Below, piece by piece: positions 1 to 6,879 of a stretch of 18,475 nucleotides of DNA. Source of the DNA: Phytoactinopolyspora endophytica (GTDB lineage Bacteria > Actinomycetota > Actinomycetes > Jiangellales > Jiangellaceae); contig NZ_ML142857.1 of the NCBI RefSeq assembly GCF_004138495.1, positions 103,543 through 122,017 of the forward strand. Direction: 5' to 3'. The notes beneath the pieces are model-generated. The model did not search any database and was not told the DNA's origin. It was given only the letters and a program-made list of their open reading frames with translations. Within the stretch, counting starts at the first letter, position 1; each line of letters starts with the position of its first letter. The position numbers and the translations under genes were made by a program.

Positions 1-1268
1 TCGAGCGCCTTCTCCAGCATCTTCTGCGCGTCGGCATGGCCATAGGCACGGGCGGCGTCGTCGGCGGCTCGCAGCGTCGCACGGAATGCGCGCTCGTGCT
101 CGCCCGAGTTGTACCAATGATGCGCGACGGCGATCGAGGCCGAACCCGACTGCACCAACTCTGGGCGCTGCTCGATCATCCCGGCATAGCGCGCGTGGTA
201 CCGCGCGTGCGCGCCAGGAAGGACGTCCTCGTGCAGCACCTCGCGCAGCAGTGCATGCCGGAACGCATACCCCGACCCGTCGACCCGGAGAACGCCGGCG
301 GACAGCGCCTCCCTCAGCGCGTCGTCGAGTGCGGATGCATCGAGCTCGGAGACAGCGGCGAGCAGCGCGTGGTCGACGCGGTTGCCGCCGATGGCGAGCA
401 ACCGCAGAACTTCCTGCGTGGACTCCGGCAGCTGTTCGCCCCGGACCAGGAGGACGTCACGCAGCGAGTCCGGGAGCACGTCGTAGGAGGTGTCGGCCCC
501 GGCGCTCACCAGCTCCTCGATGATGAACGGGTTACCTTCGCTGCGCTCGTGGATCTTCACCACGACCGACGGCTCTGGCCGGCGTCCCAGCAGCGCCGTC
601 AGCAGCTCGGCCACTTGCGGACGCGACAGCCTCGGGAGGTCGATGCGGCGGACATGACGCAACCGCTCCAGCTCCGCCAAGACGGGACGCAGCTTATGGA
701 ACCGGCCGACCTCGTCGCCGCGGTAGGTACCCACGATCAGCACGCGCGCCGAGCGCAACGCCCGCACCACGAAACGCAGCAGGTCATTGGTAGATCGGTC
801 GGCCCAGTGGATGTCCTCGATCACCAGCACGAGCGGCTGTTCGACGGAGACCCGCTCCAGTACGACGGCGACCATCTCCAACAGCCGCCCACGTCCCTCG
901 GCGACATTCTCAGGCCCGGCTCCAAGCTCGGGCAAAAGGTGCGCGATCACGTCGCGTCCCGGCCCGGCAAGCTCCAGAAACCGCTCGGTGCCGAGCTGGG
1001 ACAGCAGCTCACGCATGATGCCGATGATCGGCCCGTACGGTAGGCCGCTGTCCCCCAGCTCGATGCACTGCCCGAACACCACGCTCGCGCCGGCGGCTCT
1101 TGCACGCTCGGCGAACTCGGTGACCAGGCGGGTCTTTCCGACGCCCGCTTCACCGCTGACCAGGACCGTGGCCGGATTGCCGGCGATGGCACGGTCGAGG
1201 GCGGCGCCCAGCTGGTCGAGCTCGCCGACACGTCCGACGAGGCTGAATTCGACTGGGGCCGCCACCAC
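1..1268 (-). CDS. LuxR/MalT-type large ATPase transcriptional regulator, N-terminal part (3' end outside window)
   Basis: Reading leftward from a GTG (1268, or the adjacent GTG at 1265), an open frame runs off the left edge after about 422 codons. The start follows an in-frame TAG at 1289-1287. Residues 39-46 are a Walker A motif (GEAGVGKT). A Walker B-like string LVLVIEDIHWAD follows about 110 residues later, and a SEGNPF motif comes after that. This order is typical of the AAA/STAND ATPase core of large LuxR-family (LAL) regulators, which carry a C-terminal LuxR helix-turn-helix after TPR-like repeats. The visible end (ALLREVLHEDVLPG onward, then Ala/Arg-rich helices) fits the ATPase-to-TPR junction. 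The DNA-binding end is not in the window, so a guanylate-cyclase-type or SARP-like relative cannot be excluded. No strong ribosome site is visible; GGGAAG lies upstream. Its target is unknown. Confidence 0.85.
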   Translation of the reverse strand, partial: MVAAPVEFSLVGRVGELDQLGAALDRAIAGNPATVLVSGEAGVGKTRLVTEFAERARAAGASVVFGQCIELGDSGLPYGPIIGIMRELLSQLGTERFLELAGPGRDVIAHLLPELGAGPENVAEGRGRLLEMVAVVLERVSVEQPLVLVIEDIHWADRSTNDLLRFVVRALRSARVLIVGTYRGDEVGRFHKLRPVLAELERLRHVRRIDLPRLSRPQVAELLTALLGRRPEPSVVVKIHERSEGNPFIIEELVSAGADTSYDVLPDSLRDVLLVRGEQLPESTQEVLRLLAIGGNRVDHALLAAVSELDASALDDALREALSAGVLRVDGSGYAFRHALLREVLHEDVLPGAHARYHARYAGMIEQRPELVQSGSASIAVAHHWYNSGEHERAFRATLRAADDAARAYGHADAQKMLEKAL

Positions 1269-1333
1269 GTGGCTATCTTCCCACTTCTAGGGGTGGGATC
1301 ACTACGCCGCGGCCTAGGCCCGCCGGTCACGCG

Positions 1334-2341
1334 TCAGCGCGGAAGGGCGTTCAGGTACTCCGCGAATCCCTCCAGACCGTCGATGTTCCGCGGCCCGCTG
1401 ATGCCCTCGTTGAAGTTCATGACGTAGAAGTTGTCCTCCTGCACGGCCGGGAGCTCGCTGGTGATGGGTGATGTCCTCAGGAACTCGATCTTCTCCTCGG
1501 CCGGCTGGTCCCCGTAGTCGAGGATGATGATGACTTCCGGCTCCGCCTCGACGACCGCCTCCCAGCCGACCTGGGTCCAGCGAGCCTCCAGGTCAGCGAA
1601 GATGTTCCGGCCGCCGGCGAACTCGATGATCTGGTTCGGCGGCACCTGGTTGCCCGCCGTGAACGGCTGGTCGGTGCCCGAGTCATACAGGAACACGGGG
1701 ACGGGCTCACCGTCCGGCGCCTGTTCCTGGACGGCCTCGACGCGCTCCCGGAAACCGGCGACGACCTCCTCGGCCCGTTCCTCGACGCCGAAGATCTGCC
1801 CGAGGCGTTCCAGATCGGTGTAGAGCGCTTCGAACGGTTCGATCTCTTCCGGGAAGCCTGGATAGTTGAAGCACGACTCGGCATGCATGAAGCTCTGGAT
1901 GCCGAGTCCGTCGAGGATCTCCGGCGTGATGCCGCGCTGGTCGCTGAAGCCTGAGTTCCAGCCGGCCACGACGAAATCGGCCTCCGCGTCGACCACCAGT
2001 TCCCGGTTGAGCAGGTCGTCGCTGAGGAACTCGACCTGCTCGTACTCCGACGCCCACGGCGATTCGGAGACCGGCGGGTTGGCCGGCGGCATCACGTAGC
2101 CGTGCACGTGGTCGGTCAGACCCAGGACGAACAGCTTGTCCGCGCTTCCGGCCTCGTAGACCACCGCTCGCTCCGGCGTGGTGTACTCGACCGGCTCGCC
2201 GCACCGGTTGACGGTGACGGCCTGGGACTCGTCGCCGGACTCCACGTCCGCTCCACAGGCGGTGAGCACGAATGCGCCGACCGCCAACGGCAGGACAGCC
2301 GTGTGCATCGGAGCGAGACGTTTCGGCGAGCGGAATGTCAT
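1334..2341 (-). CDS. Metal-chelate (Fe/B12/F420-0 type) ABC transporter substrate-binding lipoprotein
   Basis: 335 residues. The N-terminus has a basic start, a hydrophobic stretch and a lipobox LTAC with Cys29 as the lipid anchor, so the mature protein should be tethered outside the membrane. The rest has the shape of a class III (BtuF/FhuD-like) binding protein: CGEPVEYTTPERAVVYEAG at the first strand, ADFVVAGWNSGF in the N lobe, a long linker helix (about LERLGQIFGVEERAEEVVAGF), and a C lobe with PEVIIILDYG. It is the last gene of a three-gene operon. Its ATG overlaps the TGA of the ATPase (ATGA), implying translational coupling. The ligand is not readable from sequence. Related actinobacterial families have been named as iron-siderophore, cobalamin and putative F420-0 transporters. 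The metal-type operator upstream favours a metallophore. Confidence 0.9.
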   Translation of the reverse strand: MTFRSPKRLAPMHTAVLPLAVGAFVLTACGADVESGDESQAVTVNRCGEPVEYTTPERAVVYEAGSADKLFVLGLTDHVHGYVMPPANPPVSESPWASEYEQVEFLSDDLLNRELVVDAEADFVVAGWNSGFSDQRGITPEILDGLGIQSFMHAESCFNYPGFPEEIEPFEALYTDLERLGQIFGVEERAEEVVAGFRERVEAVQEQAPDGEPVPVFLYDSGTDQPFTAGNQVPPNQIIEFAGGRNIFADLEARWTQVGWEAVVEAEPEVIIILDYGDQPAEEKIEFLRTSPITSELPAVQEDNFYVMNFNEGISGPRNIDGLEGFAEYLNALPR

Positions 2342-3132
2342 CGTGTGTGTCCTCTCATCGCGCTGGACGACTCCAGCGAGTACAGGAGCTGCGGAGCGCC
2401 GCTCAACGGGTGCGGCACGACGTTCGCGGCGACACCGAAGACGTCTCGCACCAGTTCTTCGGTCAGCACCTCGCTCGGCGTGCCCTCGGCGACCACCCGT
2501 CCGTCGTCCAGGACGCCCAGGCGGTCACACGCCGCCGCCGCGAGGTTCAGGTCGTGCAGGACCACCAGGACCGTGAGATCGCCGCCCTTGAGCATGGAGA
2601 GCAACTCGATCTGGTGACGCACGTCCAGATGGTTGGTCGGCTCGTCCAGCACCAGGATCTCCGGTTCCTGGACCAGCGCCCGGGCCACCAGCACCCGCTG
2701 ACGCTCGCCTCCGGACAGCGCCAGCACACCGCGGGAGGCCAGGTGAGCGACGTCGAGCCGGTGCATCGCCTCCCGGCAGAGCTCGCTCTCCCGCTCGGTC
2801 AACGGTTCGTTTCCGTGCTTGTGCGGCGCCCGCCCCAGGGCGACCACCTCTTCCACGGTGAAGTCGAGGTCGGTCCCGCCCTCCTGGGTGAGCGCGGACA
2901 GGCGCCGGGCGCCGTCTCGCAGGCTCAGGCCGGTGAGGTCCTCGCCGCCGAACCACACCGTTCCGCGGCTGGGCTTGAGCGCTCGATACACGCACCGCAA
3001 CGCCGTGGACTTTCCGCTGCCGTTCGGCCCGACGAGCCCCACGATCCTGCCGTCCGGGACGTCGAGGGAAAGGTCCTGGATGAGGTCGTGGCCGTCGATG
3101 GTGACTCCGAGGGAGTCGAGCCGCAGATCCAT
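2338..3132 (-). CDS. Metal-chelate ABC transporter ATP-binding protein (FecE/FhuC-like)
   Basis: 264 residues, normal for the family. All nucleotide-binding motifs are present in order: Walker A GPNGSGKST (35-43), Q-loop Gln83, signature LSGGERQ (139-145), Walker B ILVLDEP (159-165) and switch His193 (VVLHDLN). It powers import by the adjacent permease from the cytoplasmic face. Its ATG lies one base after the permease stop, and its own TGA overlaps the start of the binding protein, so the three genes are surely co-translated. The C-terminal extension (PHPLSGAPQLLYSLESSS) resembles the tail of iron-siderophore ATPases. No motif is missing, so the importer should be active. Confidence 0.95.
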   Translation of the reverse strand: MDLRLDSLGVTIDGHDLIQDLSLDVPDGRIVGLVGPNGSGKSTALRCVYRALKPSRGTVWFGGEDLTGLSLRDGARRLSALTQEGGTDLDFTVEEVVALGRAPHKHGNEPLTERESELCREAMHRLDVAHLASRGVLALSGGERQRVLVARALVQEPEILVLDEPTNHLDVRHQIELLSMLKGGDLTVLVVLHDLNLAAAACDRLGVLDDGRVVAEGTPSEVLTEELVRDVFGVAANVVPHPLSGAPQLLYSLESSSAMRGHTR

Positions 3133-3133
3133 C

Positions 3134-4273
3134 TCAGCGGCCCCCGAACAGGTAGCCGCGCCGTCGCATCAGCGTGATAAAGACCGGCACACCCACCAGG
3201 GCCGTGATGACCCCGAGTGGCAGCTCGCGCGGAGCGACCAGCGTCCGCGAGACCAGGTCGACCCAGACCATGAAGATCGCCCCTGCGAGCGGCGCGATCG
3301 TGAACACCCTCGCGTGGCCGGCTCCGACGACGATGCGCACCAGATGCGGCATGACCAGGCCGACGAATCCGATCGCACCGCTGACGGCGACCATGGCACC
3401 GGTCACCAGGGAGGTGAGCACGAACAACCCCCGGCGCATCTTCGCGGCGTCGACGCCCAGACTGGCGGCGGTCTCGTCGCCCATGGCCATGACGTCGAGC
3501 CTGCGGCCGTTCCTGCGCAGCACGACGATGGCCGCCAGCACCGCACCGACCACCACCGGCAGCGATCCCCACGTCGCGGCGCCGAAGCTGCCCATCGTCC
3601 AGAACAGCACCGTGCTGGTGGCTTCGCTCGACGGCGCGAAGTAGACGATCACGCTCATCACGGCCTGGAAGCCGAACGACATCGCGACGCCGGTCAGCAC
3701 CAGTCTCAGCGGCGTGACCCCGGTACGCCCGTACGCCGCCGTGTACACCAGCGCCGATGCGAGCAGTGCACCGAGGAACGCGCCCACGGACACCGCGTAG
3801 ATCCCCATCGCGGTCAGCACGCCGAACACGCTGACCGTCACCGCGCCCACGGACGCGCCCGACGAGACGCCGAGCACGAACGGGTCGGCCAGCGCGTTGC
3901 GCACCATGGCCTGGATGGCCACGCCGACCACGCTCAGCCCGGCACCGACGACCACGGCCAGCAGCACCCGCGGGGTGCGGATCTGCCACACGATCTGGTA
4001 GGTGGTGGCCTCATCGGCGCCGATCCGCCCTCCGGTGACACCCGCCCAGATGTACCGCGCGGTGTCCGCGGGCGAGATGACGGCCGGCCCGAGTCCGACG
4101 GCGAGCAGCACCGAGCCGACGAGGGCGATGCTCAGGACGATGGCAGCGACCGTGATACCCGTCGGCGACCCGAACCGGCGCACCGGAGCCGACGTCTGGC
4201 GCGGCTGCCGATCATCAGGCACGGCCGGCACTGAAGGGTCGGTGGTGTGCGCCGAGACCGGAGACGAGCTCAC
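3134..4273 (-). CDS. FecCD-family ABC transporter permease (metal-chelate importer)
   Basis: 379 residues starting with GTG at 4273, with GGAGG about 11 bases upstream. The first 40 or so residues are polar and Pro-rich. They are followed by about ten hydrophobic segments typical of FecCD/BtuC permeases. Family landmarks include RTPRVLLAVVVGAGLSVVG, NALADPFVLGVSSGAS, the cytoplasmic coupling region ETAASLGVD, GAIGFVGLVMPHLVR and a final APRELPLGVITALVGVPVF. A single permease suggests a homodimer with two ATPases. It is the first gene of the importer operon, directly downstream of the promoter and Zur/Fur-like box at 4342-4371. The operon carries no siderophore biosynthesis gene, so the chelate may come from elsewhere in the genome or from other organisms. 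Confidence 0.93.
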   Translation of the reverse strand: MSSSPVSAHTTDPSVPAVPDDRQPRQTSAPVRRFGSPTGITVAAIVLSIALVGSVLLAVGLGPAVISPADTARYIWAGVTGGRIGADEATTYQIVWQIRTPRVLLAVVVGAGLSVVGVAIQAMVRNALADPFVLGVSSGASVGAVTVSVFGVLTAMGIYAVSVGAFLGALLASALVYTAAYGRTGVTPLRLVLTGVAMSFGFQAVMSVIVYFAPSSEATSTVLFWTMGSFGAATWGSLPVVVGAVLAAIVVLRRNGRRLDVMAMGDETAASLGVDAAKMRRGLFVLTSLVTGAMVAVSGAIGFVGLVMPHLVRIVVGAGHARVFTIAPLAGAIFMVWVDLVSRTLVAPRELPLGVITALVGVPVFITLMRRRGYLFGGR

Positions 4274-4341
4274 GTTTTCGCTGACCTCCGGTCACTTCCA
4301 CACGACGAACCGGCGACCGTCGCCGATTCGGAACCATTCTG

Positions 4342-4371
4342 ACTATAAATAACGATTCTCACTATTATCAA
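4342..4371 (-). promoter_or_regulatory. Importer operon promoter with embedded Zur/Fur-type boxes
   Basis: Read on the minus strand, TTGATA (4371-4366) and TATAGT (4347-4342) are spaced by 18 bases, a good housekeeping-type promoter about 70 bases before the permease GTG. The spacer contains TGAGAATCGTTATTT (4361-4347), a near match to the 7-1-7 palindrome TGATAATGATTATCA bound by Zur/Fur proteins. A second perfect half-site TGATAAT (4370-4364) overlaps the -35. A repressor bound here would block RNA polymerase. Actinobacterial DtxR/IdeR iron boxes look different (TTAGGTTAG-type), so Zur is the better guess. Confidence 0.65.
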
Positions 4372-4395
4372 ATTCGGTTCAGCGCGGTCCGGGAC

Positions 4396-4432
4396 ATGCC
4401 TCGCAGCCTGAACCGGAAGATGCCTCGCAGCC
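4396..4432. repeat. 13-bp direct repeat pair
   Basis: ATGCCTCGCAGCC occurs at 4396-4408 and exactly again at 4420-4432 (period 24). The pair lies between the methyltransferase stop and the importer promoter. I see no gene in this stretch. It may be a small duplication or a pair of binding sites. Confidence 0.6.
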
Positions 4433-4452
4433 CCAGATGACGAGGGGTAGCG

Positions 4453-5208
4453 CTAGCCCGCCGACGCGTCAGCACCGGTCGCCACCATGGCGGCGACAAC
4501 GGCCTGCTCCTCGCGTCGCCAGACGACGCCGGCCTCGTCGAACCCGGCGTCGGCCAGCGATCTCATGTGCCACGAACCCGGCGGATACCAATCAGCGGAG
4601 GTCAGGCCAGAGCCACGCTCACGCAGCACGGACGCAAGCCGCGGATCGGACGCGATCCCCTTCCACCAGTCCTGCCAGGTATGCCGGGGACCAGAGCGCT
4701 CCTCACGCCGGACAGCCAGCCGCGCCGTCATCGTCGCAAGGTTGTCCTCGGCCATGCGATCGGCGTTGCAGAACAATCCACCCGGCGCGATCACCTGCCT
4801 GATCTCGCCGTAGAGCACGCGCAGGCGATCCGGCGGCAGGCAATGCAGCGAGGTAGCGGTGACGACAGCGTCGTACGAGTCGTACGGCAGCGCCGCGACC
4901 CAGTCGCCGGCACCGAGATCCGCCCGGACCACGTTGACCGTCGGCGCGACCGAGGCCGACGCGATCGCGAGCAATACCGGGTCGAGATCGAGAAGCGTGA
5001 CGTCGATGCCGGGGAAACGCCGGGTCAAACGTCGGGAGAGTGATCCGGTGCCACCGGCCAGGTCGAGCACGCGACCATGCTCAGCCCCTACTGCCTCGAC
5101 GGAGTCCAGCAACGCCGTGAACGCGCTCTCGCGATAGGGCAGATACGTCTCTTGCTGCAGGTCCCACGTCCGTTGCAGCTCCTCTGCGACAGCCGGCTCC
5201 AGCATCAC
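4453..5208 (-). CDS. Class I SAM-dependent methyltransferase
   Basis: 251 residues from GTG at 5208; an ATG at 5205 is an equally good start, with GGAG at 5217-5214. Motif I (VLDLAGGTGSL, residues 47-57) is the glycine-rich SAM loop. LLDLDP (72-77) supplies the acidic residue for the ribose. Later motifs are YDAVVTATSLHCLP and a motif III-like APGGLFCNAD. The protein is cytoplasmic and of the UbiE/ubiquinone-type fold. The substrate cannot be told. A Zur/Fur-like box sits right upstream, and it precedes a metal-chelate importer on the same strand, so its work may be tied to metal limitation, for example modifying a metallophore. That link is inference. Confidence 0.88.
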   Translation of the reverse strand: MMLEPAVAEELQRTWDLQQETYLPYRESAFTALLDSVEAVGAEHGRVLDLAGGTGSLSRRLTRRFPGIDVTLLDLDPVLLAIASASVAPTVNVVRADLGAGDWVAALPYDSYDAVVTATSLHCLPPDRLRVLYGEIRQVIAPGGLFCNADRMAEDNLATMTARLAVRREERSGPRHTWQDWWKGIASDPRLASVLRERGSGLTSADWYPPGSWHMRSLADAGFDEAGVVWRREEQAVVAAMVATGADASAG

Positions 5209-5226
5209 GACCGCTCCAATATCTAA

Positions 5227-5241
5227 TCAGAATCATTATCA
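5227..5241 (-). promoter_or_regulatory. Zur/Fur-type operator upstream of methyltransferase
   Basis: The minus strand reads TGATAATGATTCTGA, matching 13 of 15 positions of the palindrome TGATAATGATTATCA. It ends about 19 bases before the GTG start, where a bound repressor would block transcription. It is the strongest of the metal-type boxes in the window and lies in a short AT-rich island inside GC-rich DNA. Confidence 0.7.
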
Positions 5242-5260
5242 CTCTTACTGTAGCCTGCGC

Positions 5261-5311
5261 TCCCAGCCCGGCCCGGCCCAGCCAGCCCGAGCCCAGCCCA
5301 GCCCAGCCCAT
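5261..5311. repeat. Low-complexity GCCCA/GCCCG repeat tract
   Basis: About 50 bases are built of GCCC-plus-one units, including four exact tandem copies of GCCCA at 5291-5310, and end in the palindrome GCCCATGGGC. The tract fills the divergent space between the methyltransferase operator and the XRE-cupin promoter. No protein is supported here. Such tracts can change in copy number by slippage. Confidence 0.75.
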
Positions 5312-5340
5312 GGGCGATACTGACGCGCACCAGGGCGAGG

Positions 5341-5369
5341 TTGACAAAGGTCGTTGCTGAAACTGCAAT
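5341..5369 (+). promoter_or_regulatory. Promoter of XRE-cupin gene with overlapping inverted repeat
   Basis: TTGACA (5341-5346), a 17-base spacer and TGCAAT (5364-5369) form a recognisable promoter. The expected start of transcription, about 7 bases on, falls at the ATG at 5376, so the mRNA is probably leaderless. The 15-base TTGCTGAAACTGCAA (5354-5368) is an inverted repeat with half-sites TTGCnG/CnGCAA covering the -10, a candidate self-operator. Confidence 0.55.
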
Positions 5370-5375
5370 TGATGC

Positions 5376-5960
5376 ATGGAGGACGAGTTCAACACCGTGC
5401 TGGAGGAGGTCGGCCCGCGGCTGCGCACTCTCCGGCAGCGCAGCGGCATGACTCTCGCTACGCTGTCCGAGACCACAGGCATCACCGTCAGCACCCTGTC
5501 GCGGCTGGAGTCCGGCCACCGGAGACCGACACTGGAGCTGTTGCTCCCACTGGCCAAGGCCTACGACGTCCCACTGGATGAGCTGGTCAATGCCCCGTCG
5601 ACCGGTGATCCACGGGTGTACATGCGGCCCGTGCATCGAGACCACATGACGGTGATCCCGCTGACGCGCAAGCCCGGTGGGCTGCAGGCGTTCAAGCAGA
5701 TCCTGCACCCCGGAAACAACGACCGCGAGCCCGATCTGCGGTCCCACGAGGGCTACCACTGGCTCTACGTGCTCAATGGGCGGCTCCGCCTCATCCTGGG
5801 CGAGCACGACCTCGTCCTCCCTCCCGGCGAGGTCGCGGAGTTCGACACCCATCTACCCCACTGGTTCGGAAACGCCGACGACCAGCCGGTCGAGTATCTG
5901 AGCATCCTCGGGCCTCAGGGCGAGCGTTTCCACATCCGGGCCCGCCCCCGCGGCAACTGA
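5376..5960 (+). CDS. XRE-family transcriptional regulator with C-terminal cupin domain
   Basis: 194 residues. Residues 12-72 form a classical XRE/HTH_3 DNA-binding domain, with helices visible in GMTLATLSETTGITVSTLSR and ending LDELV. A linker follows, then a cupin beta-barrel (about 100-187) with LRSHEGYHWLYVLNGRL, LPPGEVAEFDTHLPHWFGN and VEYLSILGP. His124, His128, His159 and His162 could hold a metal or line a small-ligand pocket. This domain order is that of the SutR/PuuR-type regulators, in which the cupin senses a metabolite. There is no ribosome site before the ATG, and the promoter spacing suggests leaderless translation. It is convergent with the beta-lactamase-like gene (10 bases apart) and divergent from the methyltransferase, so it may act on itself or on the latter. 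The target is unknown. Confidence 0.92.
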   Translation: MEDEFNTVLEEVGPRLRTLRQRSGMTLATLSETTGITVSTLSRLESGHRRPTLELLLPLAKAYDVPLDELVNAPSTGDPRVYMRPVHRDHMTVIPLTRKPGGLQAFKQILHPGNNDREPDLRSHEGYHWLYVLNGRLRLILGEHDLVLPPGEVAEFDTHLPHWFGNADDQPVEYLSILGPQGERFHIRARPRGN

Positions 5961-5970
5961 CCCGGTGCCC

Positions 5971-6879
5971 TCAGATCCAGGCCGAGCGGAGCTGATCGCG
6001 CAACGCCCGCGCGACGCGGGCCATCGTCGCCTCGGCGCCGGGCTGATTGATCGCGGCGACACGGGACTCCGTCAACGCGGCGACGGCGAACGTCTGCCCG
6101 TCGCTGTGCTCGACGACACCGATCTCATGCCGGAGGTTGAGCAAGGTCCCCGTCTTGGACGACCACCTGGAGACGTCCGAGCTGAAGTCCGGGCCGAGCC
6201 GCTGTCTGATGACATTGTTCGCCATCAGCTCCCGTACCCGGGCGCACGTTTCGGGCGCTATCGACGACGGCGCCCACAACGCTTGCAGCAGATCCACGAA
6301 CGCCCTGGCCGAGCCGGAGCTCGCGTGAGTCACGTCCAGCTGGGGTATCCGGTGGCCATGGCCATCCGTCCCGGCGGCGATGGCGATCGCATGGGCCAGG
6401 TCGGCGTCGTCATCGTCGAATCGATGGGCCGGGGTGTCGGTGAGGTCGCTGAGCGTGTGGCGGACCGTGACGCCACGGATACCCAGCCGGCGCAGTGTGG
6501 ACGTGACCTCCGCCGGCGAGGTCAGCGTGAACAGCGCGTCCGCGGCTGTGTTGTCGCTGACGGACGTGCTGAGGTACAGCAGGTCGTCCACGGCGACGCT
6601 GACCGGGTGGTGGAATTTGCTCACGCCGGTGGGCCCCGTGGCCGCGAGCCTGCCCGGCTGGAGCTCGACGTAGGTCGCACCGTCCAGGTCACCGGACCGG
6701 ATCCGCTCGAGGATGGCGATGGCGAGCGGAATCTTCACGAGCGAGGCAGCCGGGAACACCAGGTCCGGCTCGATGCCGATCTCTTCCCCGGACTGTAGGT
6801 CACGCACCAGGAACGAGCCCCGCAGGCCCGCATCGTCGAGGTCGTGCCGCAGATCCCGGACCAGCCTCTCGGCGGTCAT
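5971..6879 (-). CDS. BlaB-like cytoplasmic class A beta-lactamase homologue (probable accessory regulator)
   Basis: 302 residues. It has the serine beta-lactamase fold motifs S46-L-V-K49, S108-D-N110 and K242-T-G244. There is no signal peptide, so it should stay in the cytoplasm. Where hydrolytic class A enzymes carry ExELN (Glu166 and Asn170), this protein reads TVRHTLSDL, so the deacylating glutamate is not evident. The ATG overlaps the TGA of the LysR gene (ATGA), meaning the two are translated together. In Streptomyces cacaoi an equivalent protein, BlaB, is encoded with the LysR regulator BlaA beside blaL, and both are reported to be needed for induction. I infer a sensing or signalling role rather than resistance by hydrolysis. 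A weak esterase-type activity is the alternative. Confidence 0.88.
   Translation of the reverse strand: MTAERLVRDLRHDLDDAGLRGSFLVRDLQSGEEIGIEPDLVFPAASLVKIPLAIAILERIRSGDLDGATYVELQPGRLAATGPTGVSKFHHPVSVAVDDLLYLSTSVSDNTAADALFTLTSPAEVTSTLRRLGIRGVTVRHTLSDLTDTPAHRFDDDDADLAHAIAIAAGTDGHGHRIPQLDVTHASSGSARAFVDLLQALWAPSSIAPETCARVRELMANNVIRQRLGPDFSSDVSRWSSKTGTLLNLRHEIGVVEHSDGQTFAVAALTESRVAAINQPGAEATMARVARALRDQLRSAWI

Noticed and set aside
36..1043. Plus-strand open frame of 335 codons
   Set aside because: It is antisense to the LuxR-type ATPase frame, which carries clear Walker motifs; this frame is Arg/Gln/His-rich with no recognisable domain.
1280..1320. Terminator of the importer operon
   Set aside because: Only a 5-bp stem (1280-1284/1293-1297) and a simple palindrome GGCCTAGGCC are visible; too weak to call.
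2925..3989. Minus-strand open frame of 354 codons
   Set aside because: Same strand as the permease but shifted; Arg/Gly-rich, while the permease frame shows all family motifs.
2819..4234. Plus-strand open frame of 471 codons
   Set aside because: It is antisense to the importer ATPase and permease; extreme His/Asp/Arg composition marks it as a GC-rich shadow.
5223..5852. Minus-strand open frame of 209 codons
   Set aside because: Antisense to the XRE-cupin gene; its end is translated low-complexity GCCCA repeat.
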